Assembly (NCBI GenBank): GCA_016700055.1
Contig: CP064997.1
Coordinates: 930,001 to 994,000, forward strand
Direction: 5' to 3'
Length of the DNA stretch: 64,000 bases
Source of the DNA: Actinomycetota bacterium
GTDB lineage: Bacteria; Actinomycetota; Acidimicrobiia; Acidimicrobiales; Ilumatobacteraceae
Positions 47,467 to 59,025 of the stretch are shown one piece after another. A model generated the notes under the pieces. That model did no database searches. It saw nothing but the letters and a program-made list of their open reading frames with translations, and was not told the DNA's origin. The first letter of the stretch is position 1, and the number at the start of each line of letters is the position of its first letter. The position numbers were made by a program, and so were the translations under genes.

Positions 47467-48732
47467 GTGTCGCGTCCACCGCTGTCGATGGTTGCCCGCG
47501 CGCTCACGGTGGTCGCGGTGGGTGTGCTCACGGCCTGCGGGCCGGCCGGCGACGGAGGCGACGACGCGCAAACACCGGAGCTGCCGAGCGCGCAGGACTC
47601 GGCACCGGCGGCACTCGCCGAGTTGGTGGCCGCCACCGCGGACTTCCGCCTGCTCGCCGAGGGGGAGGACGACTGGCAGGTGTGGGTCTGCCAGGTACCG
47701 GCGGACACCACCGCCTGGCCGTACGCGGGACTCGCCCTGCGCCTGACGCTCACCGCCGACGGCGTCGCCGCCGAGCTCGAAGAACACGTTCGGCCCTACT
47801 TCGAACAGCTCTCGGCAGGTGCGTACGAACCCCGGTTCACCCCCGGGGGCGAGATCCGCCTCGGCCCGAGCGACGGGCCCGAGCAGTGCTCGGCTCGCGC
47901 CCTCGACAGCGCCGACCCGGCAGCCCGCGGCGTGATCGCCGTCGCCGACGCGGAGCACCAGGCGACGAGCTCTGGTGGGTTCGGCTCACCCGGCGCCGGT
48001 TGCCCGGCACTGCCATGCCCGGCGGCCACGACGCGCCGGATCGTGTACGTCGGCGCCAGCGACTTCCACCCCGACTGGGGCGAGATCGCCGCCGTCGACC
48101 TGATCGAGCACGAGCTCGGCCACGCCCTCGGGTGGCCGCACAGCGCGGACAGCACGGGCAGCACGGACAGCGCGGACGACACGATCGACGACACGATCGA
48201 CGACACGATCGACGACACGGGCCACGTCTACGCGAGCGCGCTCGACGTGATGAGCAACAGCGCCGCACCCCGCGACACGGACCCCGCGCGAAGACACGCC
48301 CCGGGCACCCTCGCCGTCAACCGCATCGCGGCGGGTTGGCTGCCCCTCGCCGACGTGTCGGTGGTCAGCGGCAACGGTGGCGTGCTGCGGCTCGAGCCCA
48401 GCTCGTCAGCGGAGGGGATGCGCGCCGGCGTAGTCGGCGTGGACAGCGACAGCCTGCTCACCGTCGAGGTCCTCGCCGACCAGGAGGCGAACGACCACCT
48501 GCCCGCGAGCGGGGTCGCCGTGCACCTGGTCTCGCTCGACGGCCCCTCCTGCGGGCGGGGCGAGAGCGAGCGCTGCGGGCCTACCGAGCGCTCCCAGCAA
48601 CCGCTCGTCGGGGGCACGCCGTTCACCGACCTGCTGCAGCCGGGCGAGCGCTGGAGCGGCGTCGGATGGCAGGTGGAAGTCCTCGATCAGGCGGGTGACA
48701 CGTGGGTGGTGGAGATGCGCCCGACCACCTGA
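47467..48732 (+). CDS. Zinc metalloprotease lipoprotein
   Basis: 421 residues from GTG 47467; ATG 47488 is an equally acceptable start. Lipobox VLTAC (Cys about 24). The zinc site HELGHALGWPH (His215, Glu216, His219, His225) is a metzincin-type HExxHxxGxxH. A Met-turn candidate is YASALDVMSNSA, about 35 residues later. Between them an insert of Asp/Thr/Ser repeats (DDTIDDTIDDTIDD) is encoded by a 12-bp tandem array. The gene diverges from the collagen-like protein across 165 bp. It is presumably a secreted, lipid-anchored peptidase of unknown substrate. Confidence 0.85.
   Translation: MSRPPLSMVARALTVVAVGVLTACGPAGDGGDDAQTPELPSAQDSAPAALAELVAATADFRLLAEGEDDWQVWVCQVPADTTAWPYAGLALRLTLTADGVAAELEEHVRPYFEQLSAGAYEPRFTPGGEIRLGPSDGPEQCSARALDSADPAARGVIAVADAEHQATSSGGFGSPGAGCPALPCPAATTRRIVYVGASDFHPDWGEIAAVDLIEHELGHALGWPHSADSTGSTDSADDTIDDTIDDTIDDTGHVYASALDVMSNSAAPRDTDPARRHAPGTLAVNRIAAGWLPLADVSVVSGNGGVLRLEPSSSAEGMRAGVVGVDSDSLLTVEVLADQEANDHLPASGVAVHLVSLDGPSCGRGESERCGPTERSQQPLVGGTPFTDLLQPGERWSGVGWQVEVLDQAGDTWVVEMRPTT
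48175..48219. repeat. 12-bp tandem repeat, 3.8 copies
   Basis: GACGACACGATC repeated from 48175, encoding Asp-Asp-Thr-Ile units directly after the protease zinc motif. Just before it lies a degenerate AGCACGGAC array (48151-48175). Confidence 0.85.
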
Positions 48733-48742
48733 GCGAGCGGGC

Positions 48743-51205
48743 TCACTCCATCACGCGCAGCGCGTCGGGGATCTTCATCCGGGAGAGCCGCCGCGCGAGC
48801 AGCACGGGGGTGAGACCCACCGCCACGACGCCGACGAGCAGGGCGACGAGCAGCGTCACCGGGTGCAGATCGACGACGAAGCCGAGCTCGGGCACCGTCT
48901 CGGAGATCAGCGACCCGACCATCCAGCGCACCAGCCCGTACCCGAGCCCGATGCCGACAAGGGTCGAGGCGACGCCGACGATCAGGCTCTCCGCGGCGAT
49001 CAGGGCGACGACCGAGCGCACCGGGAGGCCGAACGCGAACAGGGTGGCGTGCTCACGGGTGCGCTCATCGACGGCGATGCTGGTGGAGTTGAACGCGATC
49101 AGCAGCGCCAGCGCGAGCACGGCTGCGCCGGCGATCGCGAGGAAGCCGAGCACCTGTTCGAGCATCTCGCCGAACAGCTCGGTGATCTCGGCCACGGGCT
49201 GTGCCGACGCCACACCCGGGGTCTCGAACATCGCCCGGCGCAGCTCGTCCAGCGAGACGCCGGGCGCCGGCAGCACGTCGACCGCGTTGGTCACACCGGC
49301 CAGGCCGAAGGTGGCCACCTCGCCCGCGTCCATGTAGGAGAGCGAGCGCAGCGGGCTCGGGTGGAGCCCGACCACGGCCAGTTCGGTCTCCGTCGTCTCG
49401 AAGCCCGCCGACCCCGCAGACGGATGGCGCAGCACGACCGCGTCGCCGACTTCGACGCCGAGGTCGTCGGCCATCTTGCGGGCGAGCACGATCCCGGGCG
49501 GGCCGCTGCCGTCCGAGCGCGCCGCGCCGTCGACGATCGTCGGTGTCCACGCCGCCTCACCGATGTCGAGCACGGTGACGATCAGGTCGAGCCCCGCCGC
49601 CTCCTCCTCGCCGGCCGCACGCACCTGGCCACCCACCTGGAGCAGCGGGTCGGCGCTCGCGACGAGGGGTGAGTCGACGACCGCCCGCACCTCGGCCGAG
49701 TCGACGAGGCGGAACCCGTCGAGCTGTACGGAGACGCGCTCGGGTACGTCCTGCAGCAGCTCGCGTTCGCCGTGGCTGATCGTGGTGCGCAGGCTGTCGA
49801 CCATGCCGAGCACGCCGACGAGCACGGCGATCGCCGCGCCGACGCCGAGCGCCGTGAGCAGCGTGCGCCGCGGAGCGCGCAGCACGTTGCGCACCGGGAG
49901 CTGGGCCATGCTGTTGCCCGGCACGTGCAGCACCCGCAGCAACCGGGCGACGGCGCGGCCCTGCACGGCGACGTGCGCGGTGCGGATGGCCTCGACCGGT
50001 TCGACGCGCACCGCGCGCCGCACGGGAAGGGCCGACGCGAAGAACGGCACGACGAAGCCGAGCAACGCCGCCAGCGCGAAGACCCCGAACTGGAAGGGGT
50101 CACGCCACTCCGGCAGCGGCAGCAGCGACGACATCACGCCGCTGACCGCGGCGCTGATCGCCCAGCCGACGGCGAGGCCGAGCACCACTCCGGCGAGAGC
50201 GATCTCGGCCGCGACGAGCAGCGGGCGCACGGCGATCCTGGCCGGCGACACGCCGAGGGCCATCTGCACCCCGATCTCGCGTCGCTCCGCGTCGACGATG
50301 CGCCCGATCAGGTTGAACGCCGCGAGGCTCGCCGCGAGCAGCACCAGCAGCGAGAGCACGTTGTAGATCTTCTGGTCGCCCTCGATGTCGTCGTAGAGCA
50401 GGCGGTACCCGTCCTCGTCCTGACGGGAGAGCACGGTGGCGCTGACGCCGCTCAACGCCTCGACCGCTTGCTCCAGCCGGGAGGCGGCCTCGTCCGCGTC
50501 GACCCCCTCGGCGAGGCGGACGACGAGCTGGTTCACCTGGCCGTCGAGCCCCGCCAGGCGTTGCACGTCGGCTAGCTCGGCGTACACGATCGCGAAGCCG
50601 CCAGGCATCAACGAGACGGTCGGCCCACCGGTCACCCAGAAGTGCTCCGCGAGCATGCCGTGGCCCACGTAGCGCACCTCTGCCCCGCCGGCGAGGGTCG
50701 CCTCGCCCTCCACCCCCAGGCCGTGGTGGTCGGCGAGCTTCTGCTCCAGCACCACCTCGACCACGTCCGCGCCGGGAACAGGTAGCCGACCCTCGGCCAG
50801 GTGCAGACGGTCCACGTCCGCCGCGTCGGTGCCCAGGTCTTGACCGATCAGCTGCCCGGGCACCAACACGAGCGCCTCGCTGGTCGAGGCGTCGAGCTGG
50901 GTGTCGACGACGAGACGCTCCTGCGCGGCCACCACCGTTCCCTCGTCCTCCAGGTCGGCGAGGGCCCCGCGCAACGTGCCTGACGGCGCGGTGGTGCCCG
51001 AGCCGAGCTCCACCCGCAGGTCGCGGAACGAAAGCGCGGCGAAGCTGGCGTCGTAGGACATCCGCCGCCAGGTGCCGGTGGAGTTCAACCCGGCGTAGAC
51101 GCCGGTGCCGATCGCGATCACCAGCGCGATCGCGACGACGCTCAACCAGCGCTGGCGAAGGTCGCGCAGCGACCAGCGGACGAAGAGCGAGCGTGATCCG
51201 GCCAA
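48743..51205 (-). CDS. FtsX/MacB-type ABC transporter permease (duplicated)
   Basis: 820 residues from TTG 51205, 4 nt after the ATPase stop; a GTG at 51238 would overlap the ATPase by 29 bp and add a Cys-rich extension. One N-terminal helix (WLSVVAIALVIAIGTGVYAGL), a large periplasm-side domain, then two FtsX core modules: helices around residues 295-420 (LLVLLAASLAAFNLIGRIVD; LLVAAEIALAGVVLGLAVGW) and 700-820 (VLGFLAIAGAAVLALALLIA; LIAAESLIVGVASTLVGIG). A further helix (ALGVGAAIAVLVGVLGMV) starts the second half. With the ATPase it probably exports or extracts lipids, lipoproteins or peptides at the membrane. Confidence 0.88.
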   Translation of the reverse strand: MAGSRSLFVRWSLRDLRQRWLSVVAIALVIAIGTGVYAGLNSTGTWRRMSYDASFAALSFRDLRVELGSGTTAPSGTLRGALADLEDEGTVVAAQERLVVDTQLDASTSEALVLVPGQLIGQDLGTDAADVDRLHLAEGRLPVPGADVVEVVLEQKLADHHGLGVEGEATLAGGAEVRYVGHGMLAEHFWVTGGPTVSLMPGGFAIVYAELADVQRLAGLDGQVNQLVVRLAEGVDADEAASRLEQAVEALSGVSATVLSRQDEDGYRLLYDDIEGDQKIYNVLSLLVLLAASLAAFNLIGRIVDAERREIGVQMALGVSPARIAVRPLLVAAEIALAGVVLGLAVGWAISAAVSGVMSSLLPLPEWRDPFQFGVFALAALLGFVVPFFASALPVRRAVRVEPVEAIRTAHVAVQGRAVARLLRVLHVPGNSMAQLPVRNVLRAPRRTLLTALGVGAAIAVLVGVLGMVDSLRTTISHGERELLQDVPERVSVQLDGFRLVDSAEVRAVVDSPLVASADPLLQVGGQVRAAGEEEAAGLDLIVTVLDIGEAAWTPTIVDGAARSDGSGPPGIVLARKMADDLGVEVGDAVVLRHPSAGSAGFETTETELAVVGLHPSPLRSLSYMDAGEVATFGLAGVTNAVDVLPAPGVSLDELRRAMFETPGVASAQPVAEITELFGEMLEQVLGFLAIAGAAVLALALLIAFNSTSIAVDERTREHATLFAFGLPVRSVVALIAAESLIVGVASTLVGIGLGYGLVRWMVGSLISETVPELGFVVDLHPVTLLVALLVGVVAVGLTPVLLARRLSRMKIPDALRVME

Positions 51206-51209
51206 CGGC

Positions 51210-51944
51210 TCACCACTGCAGGTCGCGCACGGCGGCACGCCCGCCGAGCGGTGGGCCGTCGTGCACGATGCGCCCGCTCGACAGCTCGACGACCCTGTCG
51301 GCGACGCGGGAGATCTCGCGGTTGTGGGTGACGACGAGCACGGTCAGCCCGGCGTCGGCCTGGGCACGAAGCAGCTCCAGGATCTGGACACCCGTGCGGA
51401 AGTCGAGCTCGCCGGTGGGCTCGTCGGCGAGCAGGATCGGGTTGCCGGTGGCGAGCGCGCGGGCGATCGCCACGCGCTGCTGCTCGCCCCCGGAGAGCTG
51501 GTGCGGGAAGTGGTCGAGCCGCGCGTCGAGCCCGACGTCGGCGAGGGCGCTCTCGGCCCGCCGGGCGGCATCGTTCCTGCCGGCCACGTCCGCGCCGAAG
51601 TGGACGTTCTCCCGCGCGGTGAGCCCCGGCAGCAGGTTGAAGGTCTGGAAGATGAAGCTGACCGACCGTCGGCGGAACGCGAACCGCTCTGCCCGCGACA
51701 TCGCCGTCAGCTCCCTGCCGGCGACCACCACCCGCCCGCTCGTGGCCGTATCGAGGCCCCCGATCATGTTGAGCAACGTCGTCTTGCCGCACCCGGACGG
51801 GCCGAGGATGACCACGAACGCAGACTCGTCCACGTGCATGTTCACGTCGACCAGGGCATCGACGGTGACCTCGCCGACGACGTAGCGCTTGGTCACGCCG
51901 TCGAGGTCCACACGGGTGCCGAGAGCGGTGGTTCCGCCTGTCAC
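51210..51944 (-). CDS. ABC transporter ATPase (LolD/MacB type)
   Basis: 244 residues from GTG 51944. Walker A GPSGCGKTTLLNMIGGLD (about 49-66), Q-loop FIFQTFNLLPGLTA, signature LSGGEQQRVAIARAL, Walker B ILLADEPTGELD and H-loop VVTHNREIS. The pattern is that of the LolD/MacB/FtsE group working with FtsX-type permeases, and the permease gene follows at once. Likely part of a transcript beginning at the split lipoprotein. Confidence 0.93.
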   Translation of the reverse strand: MTGGTTALGTRVDLDGVTKRYVVGEVTVDALVDVNMHVDESAFVVILGPSGCGKTTLLNMIGGLDTATSGRVVVAGRELTAMSRAERFAFRRRSVSFIFQTFNLLPGLTARENVHFGADVAGRNDAARRAESALADVGLDARLDHFPHQLSGGEQQRVAIARALATGNPILLADEPTGELDFRTGVQILELLRAQADAGLTVLVVTHNREISRVADRVVELSSGRIVHDGPPLGGRAAVRDLQW

Positions 51945-51959
51945 GGGAGCAGTCTGGCG

Positions 51960-52226
51960 CTAAGCACAGCTGAACGTGGCGTCCAGTTGCACCCCCGCAG
52001 CGCTGACGCCGTGGAACGAGCCGCTCACCAAGTCGTCCGCCACGACGAGCTCGGCCGCCGGCAGCTCGAGCGAGGTGCCACCTGCGAGCAATACGAACAC
52101 CTCCGCCGGGAACGTCCCCGCGCCGTCGACCGGCTCGGTCGAAACCACCTCGACCGCCAACAGCTCGCTCGCCGCCGCTGACGCTGGCGCGGATGCCGTG
52201 GCTGTCGAAGAGTGGTCGATCTTCAC
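51960..52226 (-). CDS. Downstream half of split lipoprotein (-1 frame)
   Basis: 88 residues if read from GTG 52226, but the frame is open further upstream as VVQPGELFAVKIDHSS, and ELFAVKID reads as natural continuation of the upstream lipoprotein. It carries TFPAEVFVLLAGGTSLELPAAE and ends QLDATFSCA, with one Cys that could pair with the Cys in FFCSG of the first half. Alone it has no signal peptide, so independent function as a secreted protein is unlikely. See the frameshift site at 52238-52244. Confidence 0.6.
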   Translation of the reverse strand: MKIDHSSTATASAPASAAASELLAVEVVSTEPVDGAGTFPAEVFVLLAGGTSLELPAAELVVADDLVSGSFHGVSAAGVQLDATFSCA

Positions 52227-52570
52227 GGCGAACAGCTCCCCGGGCTGAACGACTCGCCCGAGCAGAAGAACGCGGCTTCGGGGTAGGTGGCCGCGGCCTG
52301 CTCGGCGCGCAGCTCCGACCCGACCGCGATCGCCGAGGTCAGCGTCTCCGCGCCGTCGTCGAACGTGACCTCGATCGAGATCGGAGCGGGTTGCGCGGGA
52401 CCTGTCACCGCCTCGTCGTCCGCCACCGTCGTGGACGACCCGGCTGCGAACGCAGTGGTGGGCGAAGGCGTACCGTCCGAGGAGGAACCATCCGAGGAGG
52501 AACTACAGGCGGCGCAGGCCGAGAGCACCGCAAGGGTTACGGCCGCAGGCAGCCGTCGACGCCGGGACAT
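52223..52570 (-). CDS. Lipoprotein, upstream half (0 frame)
   Basis: 115 residues from ATG 52570. Basic n-region, hydrophobic core and lipobox SACAAC (Cys about 22), then a Ser/Thr/Gly linker and the start of a domain (PISIEVTFDDGAETLTSAIA). The frame stops soon after FFCSGESFSPG with SCSP. With a -1 shift at CCCGGGG it would continue for 92 more residues to a 203-residue lipoprotein, similar in layout to the one at 20611-21297. Upstream of the ABC transporter on the same strand. Confidence 0.7.
   Translation of the reverse strand: MSRRRRLPAAVTLAVLSACAACSSSSDGSSSDGTPSPTTAFAAGSSTTVADDEAVTGPAQPAPISIEVTFDDGAETLTSAIAVGSELRAEQAAATYPEAAFFCSGESFSPGSCSP
52238..52244 (-). other. -1 slippery heptamer CCCGGGG
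   Basis: In the lipoprotein frame the site reads C CCG GGG, an exact X-XXY-YYZ heptamer. Slipping back one base moves translation into the open frame 51960-52238 and yields the junction SPG-ELFAVKID. A weak stem (GCTGT/ACAGC) starts one base downstream. A simple 1-nt deletion or sequencing error is the alternative. Confidence 0.45.
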
Positions 52571-52599
52571 GACGCGTCGAAGGTAGCCCGAGCGGGGCC

Positions 52600-53916
<1,317 letters not shown>

Positions 53917-53956
53917 GTTGATCGGGCAGGGTATCGCCCCTGCCGCATGACCGGCC

Positions 53957-56269
53957 CTACGGGGACGGAGCCACGAGCACCCCGCCGAGCACGTGGACGA
54001 CCCCGTTGTCCGCCTCGACGTCGCCCGACTCGACCCCGACCCCGCCGATCGACACCGCGCCGCCGGCGACGTCGACGTTCACGTACTGACCGTCGAGCAA
54101 CGTCGCGTAGTCACCGGAGACCAGGTCGCCGAGAGCGAAGGCTCCCCGCAGCACGTGGAAGCGCACCACGCGCTCGACCGTCGCCGGGTCGAGGCCGCCG
54201 TCGCCGAGTTGCTCGAGGGCGGTGTTGGACGGCGCGAACACGGTGAACCGGTGCGTCATGTCGGCGAGCTCGTCCCTCAATGCAGCGAGCTCCGGCATCT
54301 CCAGCACCGCGGCGAACGCGGACAGCTCCGGTGTGGCCGCGATCACGTCCAGTACGGACGTCTCCGGCGGCTGGGTCACCGGCGGCTGGGTTGCCGGCGG
54401 CGCCGTCTCGGGCGGCGCGCTGGTCTGCGGCGGCTGCGTGGCCGGCGGGGCGGTGGTGCCCGGCGGCACCGTGGTGGCGGGCGGCGCGGGTTGGGCGAGG
54501 AGCCCGGCCGCGAACGCCGCGCGTACCGTGGCCACGTCGAGCAGACCGGTCTCGGGCACACCGAGGCTGGCCTGCAACGCCCTCACCGCGTCGGCCAGCG
54601 CCGGGCGGTAGATGCCGTCGACCGGGCCGTCGTAGAAGCCGAGCTGCTGCATCTCCCACTGCAGCTCGGCGGTGGCGAGCAGTGTCGCCGACTTGCGGGT
54701 GCCGACGCGCTCGGCGATCGCCGCGATAGTGGCGTCGTCGGCGACGCCGGTCGCCGGCAGCCCCTCGTCGGCCTGGAATTGGGAGATCGCATCGGCCAGC
54801 TCGGTGCTGGCGATGCCGTCGACCTCGCCGGTGTAGTAGCCGAGCAGGCGCAGGTCACTCTGGAGGGCGGCGGTGAACTGCCCCTCCTGCAGGGCGAGGC
54901 GTGCCGCGGCATCGGCCAGGATGTCGGCCACCACCACACGGTTTGACTCCAACTGGGTGAGCTGGCCGTCCTGCACGGAGGCGATGATGAACCGGCCCCC
55001 GCCGGGCTGGCCGTCGGAGCCGAGCTCCAGCGGGCCGCTCGGGCCGTCGTAGTCGATGTCGTCGCCGGCGCGCAGCTTGGCCAGGCAGTCGGCGTAGGTG
55101 GTGCAGGGCTCGCCACCGGTCGTCACGTCGGCCATCGCCTCGGCGAACACCAACGGATCCGTACGCCCGCCGACGGCTTCGGCCGCGAGGGCGACCGAGA
55201 TCGCGCAGTCGTACGCCTGCGCGCCGTAGAGCACCTGGGCATCGGCGCTGGTGGCGAGCCGGGACATGAACGCGAGGTCGCCGCTCGTGCCGATGACGGT
55301 GATGCCGTCGGCCGCGGTGGGATCGCTCGCCGACACCTGTTCGGCGAGGCGAGGCGTGCCGAGGCCGTCGAGGCCGACGATCGTCGCCGGGTCGACGCCG
55401 GCGGCGAGCAGCTCGCGCACCGCGTTCAGGCCTTCGCCGAGCGACACCACCACCACCAGGTCGGCGGCGGCCTGACGGACCTCGGCCACCTGCTCCGCGA
55501 ACAGGTTCGCCTCGGAGCGGTACGAGACGGTGGTCACGGCGATGTCCTCGTACTCGAGCACGGATCGCAGAACTGCCGCGATGCCGGTGCCGTAGTCGTC
55601 GTCGCGGTGGAGCACGGCCACGGTGGGCGGATCTTCGGGGTCGGACAGCCGATCGCGCACGTAGTGCGCGGCGTTCGTGGCCACCAGCCGGTCGTCGAGG
55701 GCGGTCCTCGCCAGGTGGCCGGGCTGCACCAGCCCGGGGCGCGTTGACGACGCCGAGCAGGCGAACATGTCCCGGTCGACGAGGAAGCGCGTCGCGTCGG
55801 CGGTGTCGACCGACAACGCGGGGCCGACGAAGGCGCGCACTCCGGCCGCGGCCAGCTCGTCGATCGCGACGTCGATCCCCTCACCCAGTCGTTGGGGCAA
55901 CGCCAGCACCTCGACGTCGTGGCCGAGCACACCACCTGCGTCGTTGATGTCGCTCGCCGCGAGCGCCACGGCCGCAGACTGCGCCGAGGCGAACCGGGCG
56001 AAGGAGCCGATGTCGGGCATCACCACGCCGACGGTGAGCGTCTCACTCGCCGGGGCGTCGGTGCCCGGAGCCGACGAGTCGCCGGGCGCACCGGTGTCGG
56101 GGCCGGACTCGGTCGTCGGCGACGAGTCGTCGGGCTCGCTGCCCGGGCTGCCCCCGTCGTCGCCGCTGCAGGCCGCAGCGAGGAGCGCCGCGGCGACGAG
56201 CACCACCAAACCGGCGCGGCGCGGGCGGCCGGCGGCAGGCTGAGGCTGGCGGCTTGACGTGTCGTGCAT
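53957..56269 (-). CDS. Lipoprotein fusion: solute-binding domain + two peptidoglycan-binding domains + fasciclin (FAS1)
   Basis: 770 residues from ATG 56269, with TGAGG upstream. Lipobox LAAAC (Cys34), then a Ser/Pro/Thr/Asp linker. Residues about 78-450 are a type I periplasmic binding domain like LivJ (TLTVGVVMPDIGSFARFASA, AVALAASDINDAGGVLGHDV, AFVGPALSVDTADA, VAVLHRDDDYGTGIAAVL). Two PG_binding_1-like domains follow (LRLLGYYTGEVDGIASTELA, about 495-555; LGFYDGPVDGIYRPALADAV, about 570-625). A Pro/Thr linker leads to a C-terminal FAS1 domain (about 660-770; HRFTVFAPSNTALEQLGDGG, VEADNGVVHVLGGVL). No ABC permease genes are adjacent. Confidence 0.88.
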   Translation of the reverse strand: MHDTSSRQPQPAAGRPRRAGLVVLVAAALLAAACSGDDGGSPGSEPDDSSPTTESGPDTGAPGDSSAPGTDAPASETLTVGVVMPDIGSFARFASAQSAAVALAASDINDAGGVLGHDVEVLALPQRLGEGIDVAIDELAAAGVRAFVGPALSVDTADATRFLVDRDMFACSASSTRPGLVQPGHLARTALDDRLVATNAAHYVRDRLSDPEDPPTVAVLHRDDDYGTGIAAVLRSVLEYEDIAVTTVSYRSEANLFAEQVAEVRQAAADLVVVVSLGEGLNAVRELLAAGVDPATIVGLDGLGTPRLAEQVSASDPTAADGITVIGTSGDLAFMSRLATSADAQVLYGAQAYDCAISVALAAEAVGGRTDPLVFAEAMADVTTGGEPCTTYADCLAKLRAGDDIDYDGPSGPLELGSDGQPGGGRFIIASVQDGQLTQLESNRVVVADILADAAARLALQEGQFTAALQSDLRLLGYYTGEVDGIASTELADAISQFQADEGLPATGVADDATIAAIAERVGTRKSATLLATAELQWEMQQLGFYDGPVDGIYRPALADAVRALQASLGVPETGLLDVATVRAAFAAGLLAQPAPPATTVPPGTTAPPATQPPQTSAPPETAPPATQPPVTQPPETSVLDVIAATPELSAFAAVLEMPELAALRDELADMTHRFTVFAPSNTALEQLGDGGLDPATVERVVRFHVLRGAFALGDLVSGDYATLLDGQYVNVDVAGGAVSIGGVGVESGDVEADNGVVHVLGGVLVAPSP

Positions 56270-56422
56270 CGAGACCTCACGTGTTCGGGAGACGCCGCTC
56301 TCATCCGGCGTTCTGGTCAGGCAATCGGCCCGTATGGCGCCGACCTTTACCCATGACCGAGCGGCATATCGCCGCAGTGTTGCATGGTGGTTGCCGCGCG
56401 GGTGCGATCTACGCTCCCGCGC

Positions 56423-58000
<1,578 letters not shown>

Positions 58001-58031
58001 CCCCGGTTCGCGACGCGCGAGCATCGCCGCG

Positions 58032-59015
58032 ATGGCAGCCGGCTTCGTCGCGACGTGGAAGGAGCGCCTCGACACGTGGCAGCAGCGCCACACGCCGCTG
58101 GCCTTCACGGTCGGGGTGGTGAAGAAGTTCGGCGACGACCGCGCCGGGCGTCAGGCCGCGCTGATCGCCTACTTCGGGTTCTTCTCGCTCTTCCCGCTGC
58201 TGCTCGCGGTCACGACGATCGTCAGCTTCGTGGTCAGCGAGCAGGACGCCGCCGAGCTGCAGGACTCGATCCTCGCCGAGATCCCGATCATCGGCAGCCA
58301 GCTCGCCGGTGGGGTGAACGCGTTGGAGGGCAGCGTGCCCGCTCTGGTGGTCGGGGTCGCCCTCGCGATCTACGCCGGATTGAGGTGCATGCTCGCCGCG
58401 CAGGAGGCGATGAACGCGGTGTGGAACGTCCCGCGGATGGACGAGCCGAACTGGTTCGCGAAGCGAGCCCGCTCGCTCGCCCTGCTCGGCGCGATGGGCC
58501 TGGTGTTCATCGCCAGCACGGCCGCTTCCCAGCTCGTCCCGCTCATCCCCGGCGTCGCCGGGGCGGCGAGGATCGGCGGCATCGCGCTCGCGCTGGTCGT
58601 CAACTTCTTGTTGTTCCTCGTCGCGTTCTACGCACTCACCGTCGGCAAGCCACCGTGGCGGGCCCTGGTGCCGGGCGCCGCGGTGGGAGCAGTCGGCTAC
58701 CTGCTGCTGCAGGAGGTCGGACGCTGGTACGTCGACCGCACCGTCAAAGGCGCCGTCGACACATATGGCACCTTCGCAGTGGTGATCGGCCTGCTCAGCT
58801 GGTTGTACCTCGTCGCCCAGCTCTTCGTGTTCTGCGCCGAGGTCAACGTCGTCGCTCATCGCGGTCTCTGGCCTCGTTCGCTGTTCACCAGCGCGGCCAC
58901 GCCGGCCGACCGCGAGGCGCTCGCCGGCGCCGCCGCCGCGCAGCAGCGTCTCGGAGACCAGCGCATCGAGGTCACCTTCGAGACGGAAGCCGGCGAGCCC
59001 CCGCCGGCGGACTGA
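58032..59015 (+). CDS. YihY/BrkB-family membrane protein
   Basis: 327 residues from ATG 58032. Five to six membrane segments: ALIAYFGFFSLFPLLLAVTT, ALVVGVALAIYAGLRCMLAA, ALLGAMGLVFIASTAASQLV, IALALVVNFLLFLVAFYALT, ALVPGAAVGAVGYLLLQEVG and VVIGLLSWLYLVAQLFVFCA. The conserved AYFGFFSLFPLLL and TYGTFAVVIGLLSWLY motifs define the family. Members were once called ribonuclease BN, which proved wrong; a transport or envelope role is likely. The last 40 residues are cytoplasmic and polar. Confidence 0.9.
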   Translation: MAAGFVATWKERLDTWQQRHTPLAFTVGVVKKFGDDRAGRQAALIAYFGFFSLFPLLLAVTTIVSFVVSEQDAAELQDSILAEIPIIGSQLAGGVNALEGSVPALVVGVALAIYAGLRCMLAAQEAMNAVWNVPRMDEPNWFAKRARSLALLGAMGLVFIASTAASQLVPLIPGVAGAARIGGIALALVVNFLLFLVAFYALTVGKPPWRALVPGAAVGAVGYLLLQEVGRWYVDRTVKGAVDTYGTFAVVIGLLSWLYLVAQLFVFCAEVNVVAHRGLWPRSLFTSAATPADREALAGAAAAQQRLGDQRIEVTFETEAGEPPPAD

Positions 59016-59025
59016 ACGCGCGCCG

